Shown here in pieces: positions 21,001 to 33,528 of a DNA stretch of 64,000 nucleotides. The position numbers and the translations under genes are program-made. The number at the start of each line of letters is the position of its first letter. The first letter of the stretch is position 1. The DNA comes from Cymodocea nodosa. Lineage: Eukaryota; Streptophyta; Magnoliopsida; Alismatales; Cymodoceaceae. The stretch is from NCBI GenBank assembly GCA_036874045.1, contig CM072343.1, positions 8,142,001 through 8,206,000 on the forward strand, given 5' to 3'. Under the pieces are notes generated by a model. The model made no database searches and was not told where the DNA came from. It saw nothing but the letters and a program-made list of their open reading frames with translations.

Positions 21001-22961
21001 TGTCTTGTTCATTACATAATATTTTGGTTTGTTACAAAGTAGCTTTAGAATTTAAATTTCTTTATTTAAAAAAAAACTCAAAATATCTATTTTAGAATTA
21101 CTGTTTACTAGTAGTTAAGAATTTATGAAATTCTGATTTTTATTGAAATCAATGTATTTAAGAAAAATTCAGAAAAGGTTACTTAAGGAAAGTTAATTTG
21201 ATTCAATATGAGTATCAATTTTTTTTTGTTACTTATGTTTACGCCATTATAGAGATTTTAATTGAAAAATACATAGAAAATATATACCATTTATTAAAGG
21301 AAAGTTATTAACATACTGTTAGAAAAATTAAGTCTTGCAGTTGCCTCTTATTCAATTTACTATATTGTTTTCTTGTTTGTTTGCAATTGCTTGAGTAATT
21401 AAGTCCGTTGGGGGATCTTAAACCCTAGTCACTTGAACCAACTAGTTTGGGATGTGCTAACTGAAAACTCATTGTACAAGTAATTCAGATTCTATTTAAT
21501 ATAGGAAAGGTTACCTGTTCTCACTTATCATTGAGTAACTAGCTATCTTTCCCCTAAGCAAGGGATTGTGATCATGTAAAAAGATGATATTGTGGGAGGT
21601 AATATATAAAATAAAATAAAATAAAATAAAGGGGGGCAATGTACTCAAGCTTAATTTATTTTATAGGTATTATGACAATTATGTCATAATCTGTGTATAT
21701 AATCTTTGTTATTTTTCTTTGTTATTATCTATTCTTTACACATAATGTAATGCATTTATTTTCTTAGGTTTGTGTACTCATTATTGAATTCTTTTAAGTT
21801 ACCTGAAAGTATATCTCTATGAATTTTCTATTATAAACTGAATAAAATAAAAGTTAGAAGGTCTAAATTGTTAAATCTACTACTTATTTCTATATTTAAA
21901 TTTTTTTTTTCAAAAAAAATAAAATTATAGAGAGACTCAAATCTATTGAGGCTTGGCAACCTAATTTAAGTACACCAGATTTTGAACTTAAATGACAAAT
22001 TTATTTAAGGCTTAGCAACCAACTTAAGTATGCTAATCTTGGACTTTATTAACAAATCTATTAGGGCTTGGCAACCTAATATTAAGTACGCCAGATTTTG
22101 AACTTAAATGATAAATCTATTTAAGGCTTAGCAACCATCTTAAGTTAGCTAATCCTGGACTTTAATGAAAAATCTATTAGGGCTTGACAACCTAATATTA
22201 AGTATGCCATAGATTCTCTAGACTACATTTATGTAGGGGGAGCAAACAATGACAACCAATGGTACATTTAATCAAATGCAAATACTCTGGAACTTATACC
22301 GATAAAAAGTTAGACTCATTCAGTTAGTTTAACGTACAGTTATGTATTTCACTTGATTTCAGCTATTTTATCTAACCCTCTGAGTTTTTCGTATTGTTAA
22401 GTTTTTACTATTCTACAAACTCGAATAGGTAGATTTCTCTTTGAGTTTCTGTTTTAAATTCTTCTATTTTATCTTTTTAAGAAACTCGAACAGTTATGCT
22501 TAAGTCTTCAACTTTTTCACATATTTGTCCGAGAAACTTGAACAGTTAACTTAGTATTATTATATTTTTATGAAAGACTTAAAATATGACAATAACTATT
22601 TTAGTTTGTCATATAGTTATGTTCTTTACTACTCATAAAACTCAAATAGTTATCATAAGTCTTCGAGTTTTCTCAATTTTTACTTAGCCAGTAGTTATTT
22701 TCTTTACATGAATAGTTACGCTAAGTCCTCTACTTTTGTTGGTTGTAAAACTTGTATAGTTATTGTAAGCATTTGAGTTATTTATTAGTAACAGATCTTA
22801 TATTTATGATTTTAATGATTGAATCCGTTTATCCATTTATAAACTTGAGGAGTTATAAATGTTTTACTAACAACCTTTCGTGTTTCTACCTTGGTAAAAC
22901 CTTAGTTTCACAATCTTTACTTCCACTGAGTTCTATAGTGAACAGCGAAGATTAATCGACA
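21001..22961 (+). other. C1 non-coding region between RNase H and accessory ORF
   Basis: No gene is seen in about 2 kb. It holds an (AAAAT)n microsatellite at 21606-21631 followed by a G-run, a purine tract AGGGGGAG at 22235-22242, and a tandem repeat at 21943-22210. The segment near 21405-21480 has words (GGGATGTGCTAACTGAAAA) that weakly resemble the shared 3' block of G1 and C2. Repeated words CTCGAATAG and AACTCGAACAG occur at about 22420-22760. Confidence 0.7.
21943..22210 (+). repeat. Tandem repeat, five units of about 58 bp
   Basis: Units start near 21943, 22001, 22058, 22118 and 22174 with a (C/T)TATT-rich word followed by GGCTT(G/A)(G/A)CAACC. Two unit types alternate (one with TACACCAGATTTTGAA, one with GCTAATCTTGGACTTT), so the higher-order period is about 116 bp. 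Confidence 0.85.
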
Positions 22962-23931
22962 ATGTCAGGATATGGACGAGGACGTGGTAGAATGACAAAA
23001 GTGTAGCAAAGAGAGATGGAACTTCAGAAGATAGGAAATGAGATCAATGACATTTATTCAAGGTATACTTTTTCTAATGAAGTACTACATGAAATTAGAA
23101 AAGTTGTTCAAGACGAGAAAAATTTCTGTTAGAAATTTATTCGAAATTATGTTGAATCATAGTTTAAACTAAAACAGACCGAACTTTCCACATTACAAAT
23201 GTGGAAACAAACTTTACAACCTAACCTTTCGATTGTTACAAGTTCTAGACAAGTACCTGAACAATCAGTACAATCTATTACTTATTTTGGAAAGAAATAG
23301 AGACCAATGATAGAAAATGCCAACAGGAAATTAGAATCTTTGTATTCCCAACATTATTTCCCCCCAACTATTTTAGACGACATTCAACAATTTATTGATG
23401 AACAAAAAACTACCATTTGGAAAATGGGCCTTCGTAGTGAAGGACAAAAAGCTTATCAACTAAAAATGGCAGAGGTTGAGAGCTTAAAACTCTATATTCC
23501 ATTATTGCAACCTAGGCATCATGGTGAAGGACCATCAAGACCACAAGCACCTTTAATAGGAGAAATTAAGAAAACTTTAGAACCTCCTAAGCAACCAAAA
23601 ACACTATAGACAAATAGTCGAGAAAAGAAAAAGACAATAGAATATTTTGGATTGACTACAAGTATATAAGGCATATTGCAACAAAGAGAAGAATCGTTGA
23701 AAAATGGAAAACTATGTTCCATTGCACAAGCTGGACAAGATTTTGTTTCAGGAATCCCAGTAGATGTGACAAATATCGGATTACAAGCATACACTCTAAA
23801 GTATTGTGTCACATTATTACATAATGTTTCTTTTAATACAATGGATAGTTTTTCACATCATGTTGCAAGCCAACATTCTTTTCCTGTGGAAAGAGAACAT
23901 GTAGGAAATTTTGATGATATATATACAAATG
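22962..23931 (+). pseudogene. C1 accessory ORF, 5' part
   Basis: The ATG at 22962 starts MSGYGRGRGRMTK. The Arg-Gly-rich start is shared with the C2 accessory ORF (30770; KGRGRGKGKSRR). Later it has NRKLESLYSQHYFPPTILDD, similar to the C2 segment with IYRDYFFPQGILDE. The product is charged, with no membrane segment. The sequence continues beyond the solo LTR at 36134. It is broken and the function is unknown. Confidence 0.6.
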
Positions 23932-23936
23932 ATATC
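23932..23936. repeat. Target site duplication of the solo LTR (left); right copy 36129-36133
   Basis: ATATC flanks the solo LTR on both sides, so the C1 sequence can be followed across the 12.2-kb insertion. Confidence 0.9.
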
Positions 23937-24199
23937 TGTAGGATCGTCTGTATCACAAGAGGAGGGGTGAATTGTGTCTTTAGTAATTAAAATACCAACG
24001 GATAAAATAAGAGTACAAAGCACTCGTAAATTAAATTCTATTCTTTATAAACTTTAAAGATAGAATTTACAATATCTTTTTAGCTTAATTCCCTTCTTGA
24101 AGGTTTTGATACAGTAATGTCTGATATACAATTCAAATTGAAAAATGAAGTTCTTATTCAAAACTAATTTCAAATAATATAAAAACTTGATCTCTATGC

Positions 24200-24204
24200 A
24201 CATA
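24200..24204. repeat. Target site duplication of C2 (left); right copy 35169-35173
   Basis: ACATA directly flanks both ends of C2. The presence of an exact 5-bp repeat shows that C2 is a simple insertion into the solo LTR with no later rearrangement at its ends. Confidence 0.92.
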
Positions 24205-25859
24205 TGTTGAGTATTTTTGTTTTGATGATGTGTGCTGAATGAAAATAATCATATTTGCTCAATTACTATTGCTTGTGAAAAGAAGTTAAAATCATCAATT
24301 TATACAGAAAAAGCTTACTGATATAAATACTTGTCTGTATTGGATCTGAAGTTAATAACTAGTCGTTTCATTGCATTAATTTCTCATTTAGCTAAACGTT
24401 AAGTTAACGTGTGTTTTTATTGAAAAGCATGATATGTTTTAAAGTTATATCTTTTGTATCATGAATAGTGCATGTTTAGACAACTCGTTAAGTTAGAGTT
24501 TTGTTTGTTTAGAGGTCACATGAGAACTCGTTAAGTTAGAGGCTTAAAGGTTAAAATAGGTCACGTGATAACTCGTTAAGTTAGTTAGTAAAAGAAGAGA
24601 CAAACTCGTTAAGTTAGTGTTATACACGTGGTAAAATTATAAGTTACGAATGTTGTATTGTATCACGTGAGGTGCACATGTTTAACTCATTAAATTAACA
24701 TAACTAAATGCATTGAGTTGCTATATTGAACACTAAGGCAATGCGTTAGGTTAGCGTTAGAAACTTAAATTGTTATTTTTGCATGTGGTAAAATTCTTAT
24801 TATAAAAACATTTGTTTATTACTGAATCAGTGAGTTAAAGTTTTTCAGTGACTTACATCCGTAACTATCCGAAACTTAAACTGTTTTCGGTGAGTTATCG
24901 TTTAACCTTCCGAAAGAAAGGTTAAGCTGGTTCGTTGAGTTAGCACAACACCACAGACTTAGTTCATTGAGTTAGCTACAGTACTTGTCATGTGAAATGG
25001 CACATGAGGAACTCGTTAAGTTAGAAACGTTAAGTTATATATATATACTTGTGTTACTCGTTTAGTTAACATTAAAGTAACGACTTCTTATTACACTGAT
25101 GAAAAATTTTTGGACGAGAAAATTTATTTTGCAGGAAATTTTTTAGAGATCCAAGACTGGTGATTAAAGAAAATTCAAAATATAAACGTGGATTAGAACG
25201 TGTGTGTTTCGATGAAGGAAAAAGAAAAGACATGGAGAAGTGGAAAACTGGTAGTGGTTAAACGTGAAGGATATGCATGAAATGAAGATACAGTATAAAA
25301 GGCATAAAATTCTCGTTGATCAAACCATCCTTGCACACAAAACGAAAAATCTTTTCAAGGATAAAACCGTCCCTACACACCAAAAGAAATTTTTTTTTCA
25401 AGGATCAAAAACACCTCTTCGAGCAAAATCTCTCAAGTGGAAGAAAATTCAATCAAGCAGAAAAGGTTAAATTTATGTCGTTGAAGATTTGAAATATCAA
25501 GTGAAAGTAAATTCGGTGAAGTAGAGAAAGACAAGATATTCGTCATTGAGGAATTGCTGAAGAAGAAAAACAAGAAGAAGAAAGATCTCAAACAGGGAGA
25601 AATATTTTAAATTCCGCAAATTAGTTTTCTCTATTTGTAGTTATGAAATTGCATAGATGAAACATGGTATCGAAATATAATTGCATCTACAATTTCTGAG
25701 GAGAATTGAATTGTATATTGTAATTGAAACCTTGAATAAAAATGATTTTATGAAAACAATGTCTCGACTTATTTTTGAGTTTTAAAGTTTCAATTATATT
25801 TTAGAAAATATTAAAAATACACAATTCACCCCCGTCTTGTGTAGCCATACGATCCTACA
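24205..25859 (+). repeat. C2 5' LTR, 1655 bp
   Basis: It is nearly identical to 33529-35168. It contains several CTCGTTAAGTTAG words between 24485 and 25025, the upstream module shared with G1 (24683-24787), and the palindromic module with TAACTATCCGAAA near 24865. A TATA box is at 25294-25300 (GTATAAAAGG). Confidence 0.95.
25294..25300 (+). promoter_or_regulatory. C2 TATA box
   Basis: TATAAAA is followed by GGC, about 500 bp downstream of the G-box cluster. It is conserved in the 3' LTR at 34618-34624 and, reversed and diverged, in the fragment at 15059-15500. Confidence 0.65.
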
Positions 25860-25861
25860 AG

Positions 25862-25873
25862 TGGTATCAGAGC
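25862..25873 (+). other. C2 primer binding site (initiator tRNA-Met)
   Basis: TGGTATCAGAGC, two bases after the LTR end, exactly matches the standard plant copia primer site. Confidence 0.95.
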
Positions 25874-26059
25874 TTTGTTAATAATCTTTGATATAAAATC
25901 GATACCAACTTAATAAATATCATTGCTTATTCTGCCTTCCTTGTTTTTAAACAGACATTAATATCTAAGCATACGTTTAACTTCTTTGATTTAAGGTTCA
26001 AGTTGTTTTAAAGCTTCTAGACTGTTTAAAATCAAATAGGTTGAAAAATCTAAGGTAAG

Positions 26060-27530
26060 ATGACTACTGGAAATGGTAATTTTTCTTTATATGAAGGCCA
26101 AAATCTTAATCATCCTCCTTTATTTGATGGAATATATTTTGAATATTGGAAATATAGGATGATTGTTTTTCTTCAAAGTATAGATCATAAGTTGTGGTTC
26201 ATGATTTCTAAACCATATACTCCGTTAACTACTCCTTATAATACTTGGACAATTACTGAAAAAGAAAATGAAACTCTGAATGCTAAGGGCTTAAATATTT
26301 TATTTTGTGCATTGAGTTATGAACAGTTCAGTAAAGTGTCGGCATATAAATCTGCTTATGAGGTATGACATGCATTAGAAGTTTCACATGAAGGTACTTC
26401 TCAAGTTAAAGAGACTAAAATAAACATGTTGATTCATAAGTATGAATTCTTTAAGATGCATGAAGACGAAACTGTTTCTGAGATGTTTTCCAGATTTCTT
26501 GATATCATAAACTCTTTAAAATGTTTAGGAAAGAATTTTGAACAGAAGGATTTGGTGAGGAAAATTCTCAGATCCCTAAGTTCTAAATGGTCTCAAAAAG
26601 TAACATCAATTGAGGAATCACGAGATTTAAATGTTTATACTATGAATGAACTTATAGGAAATTTAACAGCTTATGAAGTTCAATTAAATGAATCACTGAG
26701 TCACAACAAACTAAAAATGAAGAAAGAAATAGCCTTCGAAATTAATTCAGATTCTGATATATCTACTAATTCTGACGAGGATTTGATTTTGCTGACTAGG
26801 AAATTCAAGAAAGCATGGAAAGCTAGGAAACAGCAAAGGAACAAAAATGATAAACCCTCAACATCAAAATCACTGAATGACAAGAATTCTTCATCCAGAA
26901 AGTATGTATGTTACAATTGTAAGAAACCTAGACATCTTTCTCCAGATTGTCCTATGAGGAAAAATGAAAAGCAAAGTAGGACAAATCAGAAGAAGACAGC
27001 TCAAAAAACTCAGAAAAAGTTTTACAAGAAAAAGTCTTTGAAGGTCACTTGGGATGATACGTCTGAAGAGTCTGAATCTGAGGAATTATCATCAAAATCT
27101 TCACATTCAGAAGGAGAACAAGAGTTAGAAGACGATGCTCATGTGTGCTTCATGGAAAATGAGTCTAAGGTAATATCTGATCCTAAAAGTCATTTAGATT
27201 TCAACTTTGATGAATTATTATGTGCTTATCAAGCATTATTACAAAAACTTAAAGTATGTAAACTGGAAAATAAGAATATAAGAAAATCTTCATCCATTAT
27301 GGAAGAAGAAAATTGTTTCCTATCTACTACTTTAGAAAAGTTTAAATGTGATAATGAAAATCATGCTAGAGATTTGCAAAAATTTAGATTTAATGAATGT
27401 ATCTTGCATGAACAAATACAGAATATAAATGCTGAAAAATTAAAGATAGAATCTGAAAATGAAATGTTGAGAAACAATATAAATGAACTTGAATTAGAGA
27501 TTGATGATTTATCTCAAACTAATGATGAAA
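26060..27530 (+). pseudogene. C2 gag with zinc knuckle
   Basis: The start MTTGNGNFSLYEGQNLN is followed by the copia gag core (LFDGIYFEYWKYRMIVFLQS; KYEFFKMHEDETVSEMFSRF; DLVRKILRSL). One CCHC knuckle, CYNCKKPRHLSPDC, lies near 26910-26955, then Lys-rich and Ser/Glu-rich stretches and a long coiled coil. The same family is seen reversed at 62743-64000. The gag is of the long SIRE type. It is part of a broken element. Confidence 0.9.
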
Positions 27531-27549
27531 GTGATGTACCTTCAGATGT

Positions 27550-29227
27550 TGATGAGAATATTGAGGACAATCAGAGAAATTGGCATTATTCTTCATCACA
27601 TCCCATTACTCAAGTAATTGGTAATATTAATGAGGGAGTTAAAACTAGAGCTTCAATAAATTTAAATAGTATGTGTATGTTTGTTTCTATGGTGGAACCA
27701 AGGAATATACAAGAAGCATTATCTGATGAAAATTGGATAGTAGCAATGCAAGAAGAACTAAATCAATTCATCAGAAATGATGTATGGGAATTAGTCTCTC
27801 CACTAGAAAATCAGTCCATAATAGGTACAAAGTGGATCTTTAGAAACAAAACTAACGAAACTGGTTAAGTTATAAGGAACAAAGCTAGATTAGTTACACA
27901 AGGGTATACACAGGAAGAAGGATTAGATTATGATGAAACATTTGCTCCTGTGGCTAGGTTAGAAAGTATTAGAATATTATTGGCCTATGCTTGTTATATG
28001 GATTTTAAATTATATCAAATGGATGTAAAGAGTGCATTTCTAAATGGTTTAATTAATAAAAAAGTCTATGTAAAACAACCACCTGGATTTGAAGATATTA
28101 AAAATCCTGACTTTGTGTATAAATTGAAGAAAGCCTTATATGGTTTGAAGCAAACACCTAGATCATGGTATGAAAGATTGTCTACTTTTTTAATAAAAAA
28201 AGGCTATATCATGGGAAAAGTGGATCATACTCTATTTATTAAGAGAGATGTTAAAGATCAGATTGTTGTTCAAATATACGTGGATGATATAATCTTTGGA
28301 GCAACCTCTGATAAGTTAATAGAAATATTCTCTAAAGAGATGACTAATCAATTTGAAATGAGTATGATAGGAGAACTTTCATATTTTCTAGGACTTCAAA
28401 TTAAGCAAATAGATAAAGGTATATTTTTAAATTAGGAAAAATATGTAGATGAAATGCTTAAGAAATTTAATTTTAATGATACAAGGATTCGAGGAACTCC
28501 TATGAGTACTACTTTAAAGTTAGATATTGATGACATAGAAAAATCTATAGATCAAAGAAAATACAGAAGTATGATTGGTTCTTTACTTTATTTGACTGCT
28601 AGTAGACCTGATATTATCTTTGCTGTGTGTGTTTGTGCTAGATTTCAATCTAATCCTAAAGAATCACACTTAATTGCAGTTAAAAGAATATTTAGATATA
28701 TATAAGGAACTAAAAATTTTGAACTGTATTATTCTAATGATAGTTCAATAGATCTTATAGGATATACTGATGCTGATTATGCAAGATCTAAATCTAATAG
28801 AAAGAGTACCAGTGGCACATGTCAATTATTGGAAAATAATTTGGTGTCATGGTTTAGTAAGAAGCAAAACTATGTAGCACTTTCTACTACAGAAGCTGAA
28901 TATGTTGTTACTGCACTGTGTTGCACTCAGATTCTGTGGATAAGGCAAACTTTAGAAGATTTTGGATTATCTTATGATACAACTGAGATTTATTGTGACA
29001 GTAGTTCTACAATAAATCTTTTCAAAAATCCTGTATTACATTCAAGAGCAAAGCATATAGAGGTTAGACATCATTTTCTAAGAGATAACATAATTAAAGG
29101 AAAAATTAAATTAGAATTTGTGTCTAGTAAAAATCAATTAGCTAAGATATTTACAAAACCTCTAGATGAAAATACATTCTACAATATTAGATTAAATTTA
29201 GGTATTTATAGGCTATGTGATGTGTAA
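27550..29227 (+). pseudogene. C2 reverse transcriptase and RNase H
   Basis: The start of the RT region is marked by NWHYSSSHPITQVIGN and WIVAMQEELNQF. RT blocks are LYQMDVKSAFLNGLI, ALYGLKQTPRSWYERL and the catalytic VQIYVDDIIFGATS (about 28267-28310). RNase H has DADYARSKSNRKSTSG, LSTTEAEYV, EIYCDSSSTINL, and ends with LAKIFTKPLDENTF near 29180. It is broken. Confidence 0.92.
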
Positions 29228-30769
29228 AATGCTTAAACTCCACATAGAAAGATAAATATTATTGATGATGTTGTTCACCTCATAGATATTATATACTTAT
29301 TATAAATATCTAAAGTAATATCTAAACTGTTGCTTAAGATACTATGTATTTATTGTAAAATCATAGTAGTATCTTATTGATTTTAAGTAGTTTATCAATT
29401 TTAATGATTTTTACGATTTTAAGTGGAAGTGTAAATGAAAAACATTAAATACTTCTGACATTCTGAAATTTTGATTAAATGTTTTCTTTGAATCAAGGAA
29501 AATGCATATGATCATGCATAAATTTGACTTAATTGATTTTAAGTGGAAGCTTATTGAAATTGATTCATATTCTCAATACAATCATAGAAGTAAAAATTGT
29601 ATGAGATTTGTGTTTTATTGCATCTATATTAATGGAATACATAAATACTGTGCTTAAAATGAAAAGTGCTTACAAAATGAAAATCTTTGAGAGTTTATTG
29701 ATCAGTTTGATCACGAGCCTTTTGTACTTGAGCAAATAGGTATGTAAGGATTGTTGTCCTGAAAAAGGATTCTTTAAATCTGGCAACCTAAGGTCCTGAT
29801 CAAATTTGGGATTGTTGACTGAAAGCTCATTACATGGGTACATTAGAAAGCTCTTGTATGATTCAAGCTTTTCAAACTAACTTTTAAAGAAAATTATCAA
29901 TATTTACTTTTTTGAAAAGAATAAGTTGTTTCATTAATTATAGATATCTTTGAATCGCATATAGTTTCTACCAATATGACTACTAATTTATTGAATCAAC
30001 ATTAGTACTTTTGAAAACGTTTATTTGAGATACATTCTTTTATTCTCTTTGAATTAATCACATTGAGTTCAAAGTTGTGTTTTGATTCATATATAGTAGG
30101 AATTGATTCTGGAAATCATTTTTGATGATGTCAGGATAACGAAAGTCTCTGAAAAGAAAATTTAAAAGTATAGTTATACTTAACATCTATTGTCACTACA
30201 AGTATATTTTGTATTTTGATTGAATATATTTGAAGTATATTTGTAGGGGGAGGATTAACAATGTCGAAAATAGATTAATATCATTCAGAATACAAATCTT
30301 AGTTAATCTTAATTAATGTCCTCTTAAAATCTTGATGAAATAATTTAAAAAGACAAATAAACTATTTTAGATTCAAAGGACAAAATGTTCAAATAGTTTA
30401 TAATGTTCTCAAGATAATGTTAAGTTTAGCATGTGTGTTGTTTTCAAAACATTTTAGTTGGAAGCATCCGAAAATTGTTTTAAGTGTACTAACTAGACGT
30501 TATGTTAGATAAGGTAACGTGTAAAACTGCCACTAGACAGCATTTTACTCGTTATGTTAGTTAACTCAACGAGTTATACTTGAATATTTTGGGTACCTTG
30601 ATTGAATAAACTTTATTCAATATTTATTTAATTTCTAAACCCGACTTCTCTTCACGTTGAGTTATACGCCTAAAAACTTTATTTAAACACTTATTACACA
30701 GGCACTTAGGTTATTTGTAAACTTTATCAAGAAAATATTTCCCGCTTGTTGCTGTTACAACCTGCGACG
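29228..30769 (+). other. C2 non-coding region with the block shared with G1 and G3
   Basis: No gene is seen. The stretch 29600-30260 is homologous to 12360-13125 of the gypsy element G1; the strongest part is 29686-29889. It ends in the purine tract AGGGGGAGGATTAAC (30245-30259), like the G1 copy. After it the sequence is AT-rich with ACTCGTTATGTTAG-type words near 30548, and leads to the accessory ORF at 30770. Confidence 0.8.
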
Positions 30770-33034
30770 ATGGTCTCCAAGTTCTACAAAGGTCGTGGCA
30801 GAGGAAAAGGCAAAAGCAGAAGAGATGCAAAAGGAAAAGAAATAGAGAATGATGAAGTTCCACGTACTTGGTTCATGAAAATATTTCAAGTGGACAAAAG
30901 GTTAGCAGAAATTTACAGAGATTACTTCTTTCCTCAAGGTATATTAGATGAAGTTAGACAAGAACTTCAACATACTAATGCAAATATTACATACATGGGT
31001 ATTCGTAGTAAATTTGATAGAGAATATAGAATGAAATGTATTGAGATTGCATTTTTGGAACAGTATGCAAAATATTTGGAAAAAGGTGTAAGTTCATAAA
31101 ATAGAACTCCTCAAACTCCTATAAACGGTACAAGACTACATGCATTTGAGGAAGAGTATGAATCAGCTATCCCTACTCCTTTATATTCAAAACAAGTAGA
31201 ATCAGATATTGTTGTAGACAAAACAAAAGTTGATAGTCTTCAAAAGGCCGTTGCAATAGAAAGTGCCTTAAAAGAATTAAAGCAGAAAACTTTTATGGAT
31301 CAATTTGAAAAGAAAACAGCAATACTTGAAAAGGAGAAACAGAAATGTTATAGAAGAAGGAAAGTCAGAAAAATTATGTCTAAGGAAACAAAGTCTATTG
31401 AAAAAGGACAATCAGATGAAAATTTATTTCCAAAGGACAATGTATGTCTAGACATTGTACCTTATTGTGCATCTGATAAACTCATCAGTTCCGAACATAC
31501 TGAAACTGATGAAGATAATGAGACTTTATTTTCCCTTGCTAGAAAGCTTGAGAAGAAATACAAGTCAAATATGAGCTCAAGTTTTTCTATTAGTACAAGT
31601 CCTGATGATGCAGAAATTGACAAATCAGAGCATCAGACACCTGACATTGAACAAGTTATTGTAGATATAATTGACAATGTTGAAGCAGTAACTAGTTCAC
31701 AGGCTGAATTGTCTAGAGTAGTAGATATTGAAAATGTTAAGACTCTAGAAGAGCTAAAAGTTAACTTGCCTTCTATAAAATCTTTAGAAGCAGAGTCTAA
31801 GAATTCACAGCATGAATCAATGGAATTATCTGTTGAACAAAATGAACAATTACAAACAGATACACCGGTTGTAGAATTTGTGGAAAAATTGAACTCTGAA
31901 CATTCTATAGAGACTAAATAGATAAATGTTGAGCATATTGACAATGTTCCTAACACTATTGAAGCTGAAGAATCAAGCTTACCTGAGCAGCTTCAAGATA
32001 ATATTTTGGAAGAGGAACAACATGACATTCATTTTGAAGAAGAGGTTCCTGAAGATGAATTAAACTCTAAATCACGGCTTCAGGTATCACCTTCTTTGTA
32101 TACAATATTAAAAATTCAAGGTGCAATTCATTTTAGATTTGAAGAAGCATCACAGAAATATAATAATCTGATTACATGTCAAATTCTGCATGCTCGTCCA
32201 ATAAAATTCAGAAATTTGATGGAAATAAGAGATCTATTTGAGTTTCAAGGCCTCATTAAATTCTTGCCAGTAGGAACAAAATGGAAGCAATACACAGAGC
32301 TTATTGCAGCTTTTTATTGCAATCTGGTCAAGAATGGAAATTTTCTGAAAACTCAAATAAATGAACAGGAGTTTATATTGTCTCCTGAGTTAATTTTTGA
32401 AGTTTTAGGATTAAAGAATGAAGGTGTTGTTGTTACCAACAAATTTGACATGATAAGACAACTAGAATGGAACATTCAGTCTTTATCAAAAATTCCAGAT
32501 GTATATTCTGAAATGAGATTAATGGAAAATCTGAATGTAGAGGCAAGGTTTATTGCAAATATATTGCATGCAAATTTATTTCAAAGAGTTGGACACAATT
32601 TGGAAGTCAGCAGAAGCTGTTTATATGCAACTTATGGCCTGCTGAATAGAATTCAAATAAATTGGTTTGATGTTTTTATATCTCAACTACAACATATGAG
32701 TTCAAAGTTATTTTATGGTGATGCTGTATGTAGAATCCTTGCAAGCCAATTGACTTTATTTAACTAGCCCTCTGAAACTAAAGGCATGAGAGCATTTAGT
32801 GTCAAAGATTTGCAAAAATTTCAGGCCATGCATAAACCTCAACGACAACAACAACAACAACCTGATACAGACCATATACAACAACAACAACAAAGTTATT
32901 CAGTTCAAGTAGAACAGCAAACCCAGCTACCTCTTGACTTAGATGTAGTGTTTAACGACATCAGAAATGATATTAGGCATCTAGGAGATAAAATATGTAA
33001 TGGTATAAGTGAGATACTTAGGAGGGTTCGATAA
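30770..33034 (+). pseudogene. C2 accessory ORF with plant-transposon-protein-like domain
   Basis: The ATG at 30770 starts an Arg/Gly/Lys-rich N-terminus (KGRGRGKGKSRR). A long acidic Ser/Glu-rich middle follows. The domain at about 32200-32767 shows NLMEIRDLFEFQGLIKFLP, IAAFYCNL, LSPELIFEVLGLKNEG, FQRVGHNLEVS, RIQINWFDVFISQL and KLFYGDA. A Gln-rich tail follows (about 32840-32930). The domain matches the one in gypsy G1 (8571-9269) block by block. No signal peptide or membrane helix is evident. It has a few breaks. The position 3' of pol is where SIRE elements carry an env-like ORF. Confidence 0.75.
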
Positions 33035-33528
33035 CTGTTTTTGTTTGTTTCTGAATACAAAATGTAATGTTTGTATTACTTGTTTGATTCATTGAACAAT
33101 ACATTTTTCTGTAAATGTGTTCAATTATTATTCTTGTTTATAGAAAGAGTTGTTGTAATTCTCTTATATATATATATATTCTCTGTAATTATCTTTTTGA
33201 TTAATGACAAAAAGGGGGAGAAATATTATAAAAAGATGATTATGAACTTAATTTCATATATATATTATAAAAGGAGATGCTATTTAAATGGTTATTGTAA
33301 TCTGACAGATGATAATTAGAAAATTGATAATTTTATAATTATTGACATCTGAGAGTTTTAGTTTTGAGAGTTGATATTTACACAAACAATAGAAATAAGC
33401 TTAAGTGAACTTAAGTCAACAAACTTGTTTGTTGAATGAAAAGTTAACCCAACAAAGGTGCTTTGTTGAGTTAAATATATTTCATACTTGATTTAATATG
33501 GTTTTGTCATCATCAAAAAGGGGGAGAT
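33035..33528 (+). other. C2 3' untranslated region and polypurine tract
   Basis: An AT-rich region without a gene; a (TA)n run is near 33165-33180. AAAAAGGGGGAG occurs at 33210-33222 and again at 33515-33526, right before the LTR, so the polypurine tract is doubled. Confidence 0.75.

Noticed and set aside
22752-22955. Small frame before the C1 accessory ORF, considered as a small host gene
   Set aside because: AT-rich hydrophobic translation with no recognisable domain, inside the non-coding region of C1.
30770-33034. Accessory ORF as a retroviral-type envelope gene
   Set aside because: No signal peptide, no membrane helix and no glycoprotein features; it is only in the place where env-like ORFs lie in this lineage.
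33071-33319. 82-codon frame after the C2 accessory ORF
   Set aside because: Hydrophobic translation of AT-rich untranslated sequence with a TA microsatellite; it overlaps a polypurine tract.
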